DNA of 64,000 bases from Sapria himalayana (lineage: Eukaryota > Streptophyta > Magnoliopsida > Malpighiales > Rafflesiaceae). The position numbers and the translations under genes were made by a program. The DNA is taken from positions 607,977 through 671,976 of the forward strand of contig JAREIK010001723.1 in NCBI GenBank assembly GCA_029783825.1. Direction: 5' to 3'. The notes under the pieces were generated by a model. It was not told where the DNA came from, ran no database searches, and saw only the letters and a program-made list of their open reading frames with translations. Shown piece after piece: positions 12,597 through 24,560 of this stretch (position 1 is its first letter; each line of letters starts with the position of its first letter).

Positions 12597-14200
12597 GCTA
12601 GGGTTGTTATTATTATGCAGACATAATTTCAGTCTACTTATTATAAGATTCCTAGGTCCATATATAGGAATGATATTATTAATATTACAAGTAAAAAAAC
12701 AATAATTAATAAATTTAGACAATATAGTGGCATGGTATCCATGACATCTAATATCTAGACTAGTTATGATGATGTATCTTTTGCATGCCTCACCACCCAC
12801 TATGTAAATTCTACATATAAACTTAATAAAAAGATTTTAGGATTTTCTGAGATTCTCCATCTTCATGATGACCCTACTATATATGAGTGCATGATGAGAA
12901 TTTTTAGAAATTATCGTATTCAAAAATAAAATATATAGTATCACTTTTGATAATACATCTAACAACATTGTAGCTATTAATATATTTGTTAAGACCAATA
13001 AATATAGACAATTAGAAAATATTTTTCACGTTATATGCATGTGTCACATTATTAACCTGATAGTACAAGCGAAGATAAAGGTTGTTTCTCCCACATTAGA
13101 AAAAATATGAAACTCACTAAAATATATTTGAATGCCTGACAGACAATAAAAGTTTGGTAGTTTTGTTTGTCTGTGGGTCTAAGAAGAAAAAATTCCAAAC
13201 GGATGTGAGACACTCTTGGAATTACACTTACCTAATATTGGAGTCATATGTTAGATACGAACACATAATATACGACTATATTAATAATAAAAGTGATGAA
13301 CTTATTATTAATGATACTGACTAAGATACATGAATCTCTTTTATGAAAAATTTGAAAATTATTTATGATATGATGAACATGTGCTCATCTGTGTATTCTC
13401 CTACCACTTGCATTACACTTAGGTACATATGTAATATTAATAGTACGTTTAGAGAAGATCATACATTTAGCGCCATATATGTTGAGATGGAAACCAAGTA
13501 CTTAAAGTATTAGTCCACCATTCAATCTCTTTATTGCCTAGCGGCATACATGAATCCTAGGATTAAGATTGAAGGGATAGAGAATATTTTGACATGAATA
13601 CCCATGTGCTTGAACTAGGAACACCAAATTGAAAAGTTCATTCTCCAAAAATTGACTGAGTTATTTACATACTATAACACTAGGTATGGTAGTAGTTATG
13701 ACCACACTCTGAGTATGGACATGAACACTATATTTGGAGACAATGACTTCTTTATTCAATTAGTAAGGGGGAAATTATGAGATGATCCATCAAATAGGAG
13801 CGAACTATATTGGTACATATATATCAATTACTATTTAATCCTATTACATAATGATAATAAGAACCTTGATATTTTATATTAGTGAAAATCATATAAGTCC
13901 ACATATCCCATATTGTCTAAGATGACATGGGATCTACTGACTCATACAGTCTCGAACATAGTATCAGAGTCTACTTTTTCTGTTATAATCAATTTTATTT
14001 CAAATAGGAGAACAAGACATTGAGACGTTTGTAAGTATCAAGGATTGAGAAGGTTTGAGGTTGGACATCCAAGATAGGGCTGGAATGAGAGCATAAGAGT
14101 TGCAGCAGATAATAACTCATGGGGCCTAAAGATATTAAGTCTACCACTTGTGATATCATCATACACTTACACGATAATGATTTGCATACAGACACCGATT
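12597..14200 (+). pseudogene. hAT transposase (BED/RICESLEEPER type), copy C
   Basis: In conceptual order: the linker after the BED finger (VVIIMQT, KIPRSIYRNDII), the first catalytic block (YSGMVSMTSNI), the second catalytic block ITFDNTSNN near 12,940-12,960 with its Asp kept, the C-x-x-H-like block near 13,030-13,060, the DUF4413-like helical region (near 13,330-13,470), and the hATC dimerisation region from about 13,890. The BED finger is missing. Many stops, including adjacent TAG (13,880-13,882) and TGA (13,883-13,885) just before hATC. Not functional. Confidence 0.8.
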
Positions 14201-14422
14201 GATATTAATATTGATGATTATTATTTTTATTTTTGGATGATTGGTTTTTTTATATTATTATTGTTTATATTATTGTTATTTTTGATTATCATTTTTTTAT
14301 GATGCTATGATTGATATTTATTTCATTTCATATGAATGTTGTATGTAAGATTCAATTGTATTTTTTCATATTTTTATATTTGCATTGTGAATTTGGGATT
14401 TTTATACTTAAAACCAAAAACC

Positions 14423-14491
14423 AGCATGACCATGACTCATCTCCTAGCATGACCATGACTCATCTCCTAGCATGACCATGACTTGGCTCTT
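14423..14491 (+). repeat. 23-bp tandem repeat, three copies, inside hAT C end
   Basis: AGCATGACCATGACTCATCT plus CCT is repeated exactly at 14,423-14,445 and 14,446-14,468; a third, diverged copy covers 14,469-14,491. It lies at the inner edge of the subterminal region of hAT copy C and seems to be a local expansion of the CATGACC subterminal word. Confidence 0.9.
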
Positions 14492-15690
14492 AGCATGACT
14501 CAATATGACCCTGCACGCCCCAGCATGACCTAGTCCAATTCTACCCGAACTCATGGCAGTTGGGCCATGTGAGCCAGGCAAAACACAAGTCATGTTATAC
14601 TGAGTATGACACAGCTACCATATGGGGCTGTGCCCAGCATGACATGGTGGTCTAACAAAGCCACCTAAAAGTGGATCGTGTTGTTAAAGGAGTCAAATGG
14701 GCCATGTTGCTTGGGCTTGGCTCGGGAGCCCGGACCGATTCAGGCATGTCTAGCCTGACACAGTGCGGTCCAAGGACAATTCATGTCATATTGTGCCGAG
14801 GAAATTAGACTAGCATTTTGTGCCAGGCACGACTTGGGTGCATGGCACATGGGCATGACATGGGGCACAACCCGACATGTGTCCAAGGTTCTGCTAATCT
14901 GGTAAGTATTCAAGATTGCACTCGACTCGAAGCCACAACATGGCGATGACGCAATGCCTGATAGCAGATGCAGTGAAGGCATGACTCCATATGGGTGATG
15001 TGGTGACGGCGCGATGCAAGATGGGCGATGTAACAAGCCGAACAAGTCATCGGGAGTGCTCGTATCCTTAAATCAGGGCACAAACTAGCCCAAAACCTGG
15101 CTGACTTTGGGTGGTGGCCATGCCGGGTGTGCCCTTCAGGGAATCGTGTCATACCTGACACAACATGTGGGCTTATGCGAGCATGAAAAAAATGAGCCAT
15201 ACCAGCCCAACACGACCCATTTGACACATATAAGTGTCGACACGACATGATCGTCTAACACCTCTAACTACTAAGATGAATTTGATTTTACTTGTTTCTC
15301 TGCTTTTTTTTTTTTTTTGATAACACTCACTATGAGATGATTTAGGGTCAAGTACTACATATATTTAAATAATGACCATATATATGAATAATAGCATGTT
15401 TACACAACTATATCTAAAAATTATATAAATAAAAATACTTATAATTTTTCTTTGGTAATACAATCATCAATAAGAAAAAAAGAAATAGGGGCCCATAAAA
15501 TCATCATTTGATACCATATAAAATAAATATATTATGGGGAGAAATGATAAAATATAATACTCAAAAAATATGAAAGAATACTAATATATTGGGTGGAGCC
15601 ATAATTGTATCGCTTCAACTTCGAATGGGTAATTTTTTTTTTTAATTTTGGTTTGATTGACTTTTTTTTTCATCAAATGTGTCTCGTGCT

Positions 15691-17454
15691 GCCTCGGTAA
15701 GTTTAAGTTGTTGCCCTATTCCTTCCCGACGTAAGTTAGCTGTTAAGTTTATTCAGAGACTATTTTAGTTCTCCTCATTTAACGTAGTTGATGAAGTACC
15801 TGTTGTTGGGTTACTGTCTCAAGAGTTTAGATGGAAATGGGGCTATTTCTTCTGTTTTTTTTGCTGACGAGTGGAAGTACCGGGCTTCAGTTTCTGGATT
15901 ATCGCACTGTAAGCAATTGAATTCCACCTATTTTATGTGCATCCGTTAATGCATGCCTTTTAATTGACTTGTTGCCAGTCTTCAATATGGATTCTTAGGT
16001 GACTAATGGGAGTGCATATGGTCAAGTGGTACCGTCGACGAATGAAACTGGTAACTAATTTTTAATATGCTCAGGGATTGGCACAAAACTGCCATATTTC
16101 GTTTTTCTCTTTGATAAATCCTGGTACACACATACACAAACATTACAATGTGCATGTTGTCAGTTTTGTTAATACACGATGACAGTTGCACTTAAATAAA
16201 CAAGTAATCTCTCCCACAAATGTGATGAAATGTGGAAATGTCTTTCTCATCACACCACCAGATCACACTTGTCCCCAAGGGCTATGTTAAACAAGTGCAA
16301 CACATTATTGGCATAATTCTTGTATCTGATTCATTTCCAATTTCCATGTTATTATTTTTCTTATGTATTCTTTATTTCATGCGGTGTGCTTCTCAAAATT
16401 AGCTTTAATAACATAAAAAACATATCTTTGGGTTTGTGACAAAATGCAAAGCAAATCCATTGAATCTTTTCACCTTCTTTTGCAAGAGTACTCTTCTCTT
16501 ATCTAAAGTACTTACTTGACTGAACTATTAAATCTTTAGTCTTAACAAGTTATTGTCAGAGTGTTCTGACATAATTTGTTGGCTTGGTGGGGTAATTCAT
16601 ACAAGCCCAACATATGATCAACTAAATAAGGACATTATAAGTGCAGCAAATTGTCCATTGGACATCCACCACATAGCAAGTATGTAATATCAAAAATGTG
16701 ATGAATGTTTTAAATGAAACATGTATATTCATAATTAGTTTGTATGTAGCATATTTAGGTATTGACCATAATGTAAGGACATTCTAAGTGATAATGTATT
16801 TTATTTATTTTCATGTCGTGATGAATGTACTATATTATTTTTTTATAATTTTATATTATGTTAGAGCATGCTAGAGAAAAATTATAATGGTTAATTACTT
16901 TTGGAATTGTAATAAAGCAGCCACCTTGTTAATCATTGATTGGCAATGTCAGTGATGACTATTTTTAATCAATATTAATGATAATTTTATAATATATTCT
17001 TTGTTTAAAGGAAGTTGTATTTTTGAAATAATTTGGTTTATGTTTTTAGTTTGTTTATAATGTGGGTATTGGATCCTAAGTTCATTGATCCTAATTTTTT
17101 TGTTGTTTGAATCATGTAGCTCTCGAAGAAAGGTTTATAGGCACTATCAAGGTGTCATTGTTGGTTATAATATCTTACAATTCACTTTAGGTTGAGTATG
17201 AAGATCATACTTAATGCATAAGATTTTTGGTTTAGTAATGTTTGAGATAAGTTAATATTTTTTATAATTTTTTCTTTGAAATTTAGAGAAATTATATTTA
17301 ATGAGTCTCAGACTTGAAATTATTATCCTAGGACAAAAATACTTATTATTGTATTAATATATGAGTTCTAATACATACAATATAAAGACTTTTTAGATTA
17401 TTAGTTATCTGAATACTATTCATATACAAATATTTTTAATTTTGTAGTTCTTAT
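15691..17454. other. Non-transposon-looking sequence, possibly exon fragments
   Basis: Less AT-rich than its neighbours up to about 16,500 and lacking hAT, copia or LINE similarity that I can see. Plus-strand stretches look exon-like: one ending CTGCCTCG|GTAAGTTTAAG near 15,700; one reading FADEWKYRASVSGLSH near 15,865-15,912; and, after the acceptor-like TTGCCAG near 15,979, a stretch reading VTNGSAYGQVVPSTNETG (about 16,000-16,052) before GGTAACT. Stops interrupt the frames and I recognise no family. From 16,500 to 17,454 I see nothing but AT-rich DNA. Confidence 0.3.
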
Positions 17455-17554
17455 AAGATTTAATATAAGGTTTAACATGAGAATCAATATGAGGTTTGGT
17501 ATGAGGTTTGACATGAGATCCGATATAAGGTTCAATATGAGATTCGATATGAGG
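17455..17554 (+). repeat. Minisatellite segment 1 (ATATGAG-type units)
   Basis: Degenerate units of the form GRTATGAGGTTTGRCATGAG, RTATAAGGTT and CAATATGAGATTCGATATGAG. This is the left part of the array that continues at 21,328 and 22,121; two hAT elements interrupt it. Confidence 0.7.
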
Positions 17555-18020
17555 TAGAGGTATCAAGTGGGTTGGGTAGCTCGTGCCCAACACTAGGCAT
17601 TGTCGTACTGGGCCATACCTGGCCCAGCATGGCACTGTCCATAATAATGCTTGGGTCTGTTCTGGCTTGAGGCATGACACAGTATGAGTCGTGCCGGGTC
17701 AGGCACGACCTGGTTGCCTGGCCCAAAGGCATGATCAAATGGCACGACCTGTCATGGATTACATTGTGCCCTAGAACTTGGCTAGGTTTCGGGCGACGGG
17801 CTTCCATGATGCTTTAGTCATGACCCATCAGTTGTCGGGCTCATACTCATGCCTTGGGACTCGATTTGGCCTTCGTCTGATTTTAGATCCTTCTAGAAGC
17901 ATTGAGCTGAATTGACTCAATGGTTCAAAAAAATTTTTTAAATCGAGATGCTTCCAGCCATTGGATGCACCCTCAATGGCTAGGATAGGAAATCTGATGG
18001 CTATTGGGTTTCTGCCCGAA

Positions 18021-18051
18021 ATAATAAAAAAAATAAAAAAAATAAAAAAAA

Positions 18052-18083
<32 letters not shown>

Positions 18084-18188
18084 AAATAAAAAAAATAAAA
18101 AAAATAAAAAAAATAAAAAAAATAAAAAAAATAAAAAAAATAAAAAAAATAAAAAAAATAAAAAAAATAAAAAAAATAAAAAAAAATA
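18021..18188 (+). repeat. (TAAAAAAA)n microsatellite in hAT D leader
   Basis: About 19 units of 8-9 bases, each a T followed by seven or eight A. hAT copy E has a similar but shorter array (TTAAAAAAA units, about 45,926-45,965) at the same relative place, so the array is ancestral to the family and has expanded differently in each copy. Confidence 0.9.
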
Positions 18189-18829
18189 ATTTTTTTAAAT
18201 CTTTATAATATCTATATATATCTCTCCTTCATTTCTCAATCTCATACCTTATATTCTCTCTTTTTCTCTCTAATTTGAATTCTCTAATTCTAAGTCTAAT
18301 ATCTAACCTGATCCCTTTTATTTAGGCATTTAGCTTTTGGGACTTGGTGTGGATTATGGATATCAGATATCGGACATTGGCTTCGTTTTTGGGAATCGAC
18401 ATTCCATAAATGGCTAAATACTAAATAAGTATTATTTTTTAAATTTTATTTAGTTTTTTAATTTTAATTTTTATTAATAATGTAATAACAAATATTATTT
18501 AATTTAAAAAATAGAATTTAGAATATAATTAATAAATTAATAAAAATCTAAAATGATAAATAGTAAATTTAATGATGAAAATGAGATTAATATTAACATA
18601 AATATAAATAAATTTTAATATTGAAAATGAAAATCCTATGGAAAGGTTTGATGCCGTAGCTGTCAAAATCTTGTTTTCTCTCATGGTTTCGACTTAAATA
18701 TTTAAAAAATCAAAAGTTAGAAAAAAATCAATAATTTGGACTTACTTTAATATTATATAAAATAAAAATATTAATAGTGTTGATTAAAAATTGATACAAT
18801 ATAATTATTATAAGAAAATATTAACTTGT

Positions 18830-20690
18830 AGAAATGTATGTGAGACTAAGTATCAAAAGAGGCATGTTGAATAATGTATCAAAAAATATGGTACATTATA
18901 TGTTAAATAAATTCAATTGAGTGGTGAGGTTTTTAAGGTTAGATCTAGTTCCATTCTTATGTTGATCTCTTTCATATATCATAACGAGTTAGCGAAAGAA
19001 GATATGATCAAATTAATTATCACGATGAGTCTTTTGATTAAATTTTCAGATGATCAAATAGTAGTATCATACATACTTATTTGTAGTTTGTATATTATAA
19101 GATTTTTAAGTCCACATCTAGGAATATTATATTAAAATATTATAAGTTAAAAAAATGAATAATAACTAATGAATTTAGGAATATAGTGGCATAGTGTTTG
19201 TGATGTTTGATATCTGGATTAATCGTGATAATGCATCTTATGCATGTCTCACTGTCTACTATATAGATTCAAAATACATACAAAATAAAAAAATATTATA
19301 ATTTTTAGAGATTCTTCATTCTCATGATGATTTAGTCATATATAAGTGCATGATGAAAATTTTTAGAGAATATAATTTTAAAATAAAATATATAATATAA
19401 TATTTAATAATGTATCTAGTAATCAAGTTTCATTAAGATATTTGTTAGGATCATCTGAGATGAGTTATTATAAGAGATTTTTTATGTTGGATGTATGTGT
19501 CATATCATTAACTTGATAGTATAAGTAGGGATGAAGATTGCTTTCTCTATTTAAGAAAAATATGTTATTCATGAAAATATTTTCAGATGCTTAGCAGACA
19601 ACAAGAATTTGATTTTTTCTATATATTTGCAGATCTAAAGAAGAAATAATTTTAAATAAATGTGAGTCATCATTGAAATTATACTTACATAATATTAGAG
19701 TCATATATTATATATGAATACGTAATATCTGACTATGTTAATAATAAGAATGATGAAGTTATTATTGAGGATACTGCCTGGAATATAAGAATTTTATTTA
19801 TAAATTTTTTGAAGATTTTTATAATATGATAAATATGTATTTGTTAGTTTATACTTTCATAATTTGCATAATACTAAGGTAATATGTGTAATATTAATAG
19901 CATGTTTAGTAAATTTAGAGATGATTTAATATTTAGTGATATAATACTTGAGATAATAATCAAGTACTGATATATTATTTTATTTTTTTATTGTCTGGCT
20001 GCCTGTAAGAACCCAAGGATTAAGATGGAAGGGGTAAATAATATTTTGACATATTTATCATTGTGCATAAACTAGGAATACAAACTTGAAGGATTTATTC
20101 ACGAAAAGTTGAATAAGTTATTTACATATTATGATACTAGGTATGATGGTAGTAGTAGTCATGCTCTGAGTATGAATATGGATATCTTATTCGGAGATGA
20201 TTTATTCTCCATTCAATTAGTAAAGAGAAATTGATGAGGTTGATTGTCGAATAGGAGCGAGCTACTACGGTACTTAGATATTTTTACTGCTCAATTTTAT
20301 TATATAATGATAATAAGAATCTTGATATTTTATAATGTTGAACATTATATGAGTTAACCTATCTCGTGCTGTTTATGATGATATGAGATTTATTGATTTT
20401 TTCAGTATCGAGCATAATATTAGATGTTACTTTTTCTGTTACTTTTAATATGATTTTGGATAAGTGAATAAGATTGTGGTCAAATATTATTAAGATACTA
20501 GTATACATGAATGATTAAGAGGATTTGAGGTTGAGCATTCATGAGCAAGATCATGCTGGAATAAGAGCAGATGAGTTGCTGGTAGATGATGACTCATGAA
20601 ATTTTGAAGAGATTGAGTCCACTGCTAGTGCTACTATCAGACGCTTACATGATGATAATTAGTTGCATACTCATACGAGTTGATATTGAG
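18830..20690 (+). pseudogene. hAT transposase, copy D
   Basis: Readable pieces in family order: the end of the BED finger (KRHVE near 18,860), then YHNELAKEDMIKLIITMSLL (from about 18,978), PHLGI near 19,115, the first catalytic block region near 19,190-19,230, the block FNNVSSN where the second Asp is now Asn (near 19,405-19,425), the helical domain (19,790-20,150) and the hATC region from about 20,345. Stops are numerous; the conserved one before hATC is TGA at 20,339-20,341. The protein is dead. Confidence 0.8.
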
Positions 20691-21327
20691 ATTGAGCCAT
20701 TGATTTAGTTGAGCTTGCTACATTACCACCACCACGATTAAGATTGATGATGTTTATAGTTTATTTAATGTTGTTGATATGATTTGTGAGCTATGCTTAT
20801 GATTTTATATTATATTATTTTATTTTGAATTTACTGATGAATGACTAATTAATGTATTTGTTGATCTTCTTTGTGATTTATGTGAATTTAATAAATAATA
20901 TAATATAATATAATATCGCACTCACAACTTATAAATATTTATTTAAAATATGAAATTTGTAAAAAAAAATTTTAAATAATTTATCTATAATTTCGAGGAT
21001 GAGAAGGTGATTTGAGTCACAAGTACAACTGTGCAAGTTGGTCTTGGACTCGAACTCGAAGTCCTAGCCTCCTAGGACCTAGCATAGCTAGGTCCTAGGA
21101 TAAGGCACTAAGTTGAAAAATTGGGCTTGAACTGGCATGACCCTTCATGACCTGGCCAAAATTCGGCCAGACTCATGTCAGCGAGCTGTGCTGGGCCATG
21201 CATGGCTGACCAAATTTAAGTTGCACGGCATGACTTTCGTACAGTGTCGCACTTAGCACGACACGACTCCCATGCAGTCCTGTGCCAGACATGACATGGT
21301 GGCCTGATTGAGCGTTTGACACCTCTA

Positions 21328-21510
21328 ATATGAGATTTGATATGAGATTCAATATGAGATTTGGTATGAGATTCAGTTTAGATTGGGTTTGAGATTTGGT
21401 CTAGGTTGGGTATGAGACTTGGTTTAGGTTGAATATGAGACTTGGTTTAGGTCGGGTATGAGACCTAGTTTATGTCGGGAATGATATTTGGTTTAGGTGG
21501 GGTATGAGAT
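21328..21510 (+). repeat. Minisatellite segment 2
   Basis: Units such as TATGAGATTTGGTTTAGGTC(GGG), about 18-23 bp, eight or so copies, more diverged toward the left. The first octamer is the right target duplication of hAT D and the last (21,503-21,510) is the left target duplication of the 610-bp hAT element. Confidence 0.85.
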
Positions 21511-22120
21511 TAAATGTGTCAAATGGGCCATGCTGTGTCGTGTACGGCATGGTTGGGTTATTGTGCCATGCCTGATACGACATAGTGGTGAGGTCCATTG
21601 GCTCAACATGGCATGGTGGGCATGGCCAAGTGCATGGGCGTGCCCTACCATGCCAAATGGCTAATGGTGGCATGACCATGCTGAATGTTGAACGATGGCT
21701 CGGTCATGCCTGCTCATGTCGAATGGTCCTGCCTGACCATGCTGAATGGCCATGCCTGATCGTGCCGAATGACTGATGGGTGGTTGGCTTATGAGTTGAC
21801 CAATTATAATTGGCCACCTGGTTGATTTTTTTTTTAAAATTTATTATTTTTTAATGGAGTGGTCAATTTTTTTTTAAACTTGACTCGTGATGGGGGGGAC
21901 GGTCACTCATATTTGTTAATTATGTTGTCTGGCCAGACACACGGGTCGTGCCTAGCCTGACATGAGATACGAATCTTGCCGGCTAGCACGGCACAAATCG
22001 TGCCATGTGGTGGACTAACACGACTCAAGGCACAAGTTTGGACCGTGCTGTGCTAGGCTAGTCACTGCTGAATTGGACCGGGCCAAGGGTCGTGTCCGCC
22101 TAACCTATTTGATACATTTA
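21511..22120. mobile_element. 610-bp non-autonomous hAT element with perfect 8-bp target duplication
   Basis: Left end TAAATGTGTCAAATGGGCC at 21,511, right end CCTATTTGATACATTTA stopping at 22,120; the ends are imperfect inverted repeats. It is flanked on both sides by TATGAGAT (21,503-21,510 and 22,121-22,128), a perfect octamer duplication. The interior has no transposase, only GTGCC/CATGCC/GGCAC-rich subterminal sequence like the ends of the full-length hAT copies, so it must have been mobilised in trans. Terminal motif TGTCAAATGGG is related to, but distinct from, the AGAGGTGTCAAAC ends of A, B and D. Confidence 0.85.
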
Positions 22121-22660
22121 TATGAGATTTGGTTTAGGTCGGATATGAGATTTGGTTTAGGTCGGATATGAGATTTGGTTTATGTTGGGTATGAGATTTT
22201 GCTTAGGTCGGGTATGAGATTTTGCTTAGGTTGAGTATGAGATTTTGCTTAGGTCGGGTATGAGATTTTGCTTAGGTCGGGTATGAGATTTTGCGTAGGT
22301 CGGGTATGAGATTTTGCGTAGGTCGGGTATGAGATTTTGCTTAGGTCGGGTATGAGATTTTGCTTAGGTCGGGTATGAGATTTTGCTTAGGTCGGGTATG
22401 AGATTTTGCTTAGGTCGGGTATGAGATTTGGCTTAGGTCGGGTATGAGATTTGGCTTAGGTCGGGTATGAGATTTGGCTTAGGTCGGGTATGAGATTTGG
22501 CTTAGGTCGGGTATGAGATTTGGCTTAGGTCGGGTATGAGATTTGGCTTAGGTCGGGTATGAGATTTGGCTTAGGTCGGGTATGAGATTTGGCTTAGGTC
22601 GGGTATGAGATTTGGCTTAGGTCGGGTATGAGATTTAGTTTAGGTTGGGTATGGTTGACT
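22121..22660 (+). repeat. Minisatellite segment 3, 23-bp units, about 23 copies
   Basis: Near-identical 23-bp units: TATGAGATTTTGCTTAGGTC plus GGG, with blocks of variants (TTTTGCTTAG, TTTTGCGTAG, TTTGGCTTAG) arranged in runs. Runs of the same variant show local amplification and homogenisation. This is the least diverged part of the array; its right edge fades near 22,650. From 22,661 to 22,900 I see nothing but AT-rich DNA. Confidence 0.95.
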
Positions 22661-22899
22661 CAATTTTCTTGATTGTGAGATATTTAAAGAGAGAATTATT
22701 TGGATCGTATGCATAGCTTTTTATTACTTAGTAATTGTTATTATTATTAACAAAGTTTTATTCTAACTATTAAAATTCAATTATATGTATCCAACTTTTG
22801 TAATATACCATGTTAAAAATAATAATAATTAAATTATTTAAATTCTTATTTATCATTTTTACCTAATTTTTTCTAGGTTATCTCTAGTTATTTTTTTTA

Positions 22900-24560
22900 T
22901 TCAAATAATCTCACACTTCTTAATTGATATATTATGAGGTTTGTTAGGTGTGACCAAATTATCGCGGGTGGTTTTTATTTATCTTATTATATATGAGAAT
23001 TATTTTAAATTTATTCATAATAATTTCATTTATAATTTTATTTTTCTTAGTCTTATCAAATTTTTATTTTATTTTTTTTATCTCTATTTTTTTTATTTTT
23101 TGTGTGTATCGCTTCTTAATAATCCAATAGTCACTTTTATAAAGTATAACTGGTTTTATAACTATTTTATAAAATTTTTAAATATATTTGATACTTGTTT
23201 ATCATAAAAAAGTCATGAGTTAACTATAACTTTGATCAATTTCATCTAAATTTTATGAGATATATTATTGTCAATTTCTTTATTTTTATTCAAGATTGAA
23301 CATAAATATTTCAAATGATTAATTTTTGATATTTTTTTACTTTGTTATTTTGATTTAACATCATTATCGCTCAAAACATGTTTAAACTTATTTTAAATAT
23401 AATGTTTTGATATAATTTATCTTAAATTTCTTAGACTCAAATACAACCTTTTAAATTTTATATTTTCTACCTAAATCTTTTTTAGCTTTATCAATTAATA
23501 CTATATCATATATATATAATGTACATCAAAAATTATTTTCTTGTAAATCTCTCATTAATTTATTTTAATTAGTACAAAAATATAAGAATTACATAATAAT
23601 TTTTGGTGAAATCCTATAATTATGAGAAACTCATTCATGATATCTCGAAGCAACGAATTATTGATATCAATTTCTCATACATATCTTTGATTAGCTTAAT
23701 ATATATGCTCAATTTTTTTTTTTGTATGTAATGCCTACTAAATTAAATATTTTGGGGCTATATCATAAGTTTTTTAAAGAAGATAAAAAGTCATGTTCAT
23801 GTTTTTTTTAATTTTTATATTTTTTGATTAATAATTTAATTAAGTAAATAATCGATAAAATAGGCCTATTTGATATAAATTTAAATTAATTTTTTAAAAT
23901 TCTTTTTTCTCTTGGTTTATATTCGAATGATTTCTTTTTTAAAAGTTTCATTATTGTGACTCATGAGCTCGTTAAATATCCTAATCAATTACATTTCATC
24001 CTTCTCATTTATGACCTTCAAAATTTAAATATGGATACCATTGGGCCTTGTGTATTTTCTTATTTTTATCTTTTTGAAAATTTTCTTAATTTCTATGAGT
24101 CTTATCTTCGCTATATATTTAATATTATTTTGCTTTTTATCATTCTCAATCCTTCAATTTATATATGTGAACTTCCTTATAAAAGATGAAAGTATATTTT
24201 CCATCTCTTGTTAATTTCTTTATTTTTTAATATGATCTAATTGTTATTATTATGAATGTGCCTTATAAGATTAATACCTCTATCTTTTTTTTTATCATAG
24301 TTAGATTATACAAATTATCTCTCTTAATTTTATAGTTTATTATATAATTTATAATTAGTTTTTATGGGTAGAGAAAGCTGAACACTAATTTTACAAAGAT
24401 TATTTTTTATGATATTTCAAAGACTTTGACACTTCTATAATGTAAAATGATTTTAGAGCTTGAGATAATTTTTTACTCATCCAAGACTATCTAATTTGAT
24501 AATATTGTTGTACAATTAATGAATTTGATATTATCAAAACAATAAGAATGTTTTGAGTTT
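22900..24560 (-). mobile_element. RTE-like LINE remnant 1
   Basis: Similar over its length to the better preserved remnant at 43,360-45,461: shared landmarks include TATTATGAGGTTTGT near 22,930 against TATTATGAAGTTTGT near 43,388, the ATAATAATTTTTGGTGAAAT stretch near 23,593 against the equivalent near 43,995, and CATTGGGCCTTGTG near 24,040 against the equivalent near 44,552. The reverse transcriptase itself is too decayed here to read by eye. Strand is inferred from the second copy. Confidence 0.55.

Larger units (their letters stand above)
12594..15266 (+). mobile_element. hAT transposon copy C, 5'-truncated
   Basis: Plus-strand hAT of the same family as copies A, B, D and E. The right end is intact to the terminal repeat (CTAACACCTCTA ending at 15,266), preceded by a long subterminal region (about 14,400-15,250) full of GACATGG/GTGCC/GGGCC words. 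The left end is missing: coding sequence starts abruptly at the codons for DARVV, immediately after TTTGACACCTTTA (12,581-12,593), which itself looks like the right terminus of another hAT element. No matching target duplication could be assigned. Confidence 0.75.
10735..15690 (-). mobile_element. Decayed Ty1/copia retrotransposon split by hAT copy C
   Basis: Minus-strand element. The proposed 3' LTR is about 10,735-10,945, next to a purine tract (GACGAGGAG on the minus strand). Pol remnants follow to about 12,540. Near 15,505-15,513 GATACCATA is the reverse complement of the primer-binding site, and the following sequence to about 15,690 resembles the left LTR (both carry AATATAATR and TAATATAATGGG / TAATATATTGGG followed by a G-rich stretch). 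The gag and front of pol are missing where hAT copy C (12,594-15,266) now sits. LTR boundaries are by eye only, and no 5-bp target duplication was found. Confidence 0.5.
17555..21327 (+). mobile_element. hAT transposon copy D, full length with 8-bp target duplication
   Basis: A complete but decayed hAT element of 3,773 bp. The left terminal repeat TAGAGGTATCAAGTGGG starts at 17,555 and the right end GCGTTTGACACCTCTA stops at 21,327. The flanking octamers are ATATGAGG (17,547-17,554) and ATATGAGA (21,328-21,335), seven of eight identical, as expected of hAT target duplications. In order: GC-richer left subterminal region to about 17,830, an A-rich microsatellite, a CT-rich leader (18,200-18,280), the transposase pseudogene, and a right subterminal region (21,040-21,310) with CATGACC/GGCATGACC words. 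Confidence 0.85.

Noticed and set aside
14740..15248. Open frames in the GC-rich end of hAT C
   Set aside because: They are frames across subterminal transposon repeats (His, Pro, Cys-rich) with no domain; similar frames occur in every GC-rich hAT terminus (17,420; 21,470; 28,889; 32,084; 45,488; 62,609).
17955..18200. Considered as a poly(A) tail of a LINE or SINE
   Set aside because: The A-rich array lies inside hAT D between its left terminus and transposase, and copy E has the same array at the same place.
21511..22120. Considered as a unit change of the minisatellite
   Set aside because: Inverted ends, perfect octamer duplication and lack of the 23-bp unit show an insertion, not array variation.
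22121..22660. Considered as a CRISPR-like array
   Set aside because: The 23-bp units are head to tail without unique spacers, in a eukaryotic genome. It is a minisatellite.
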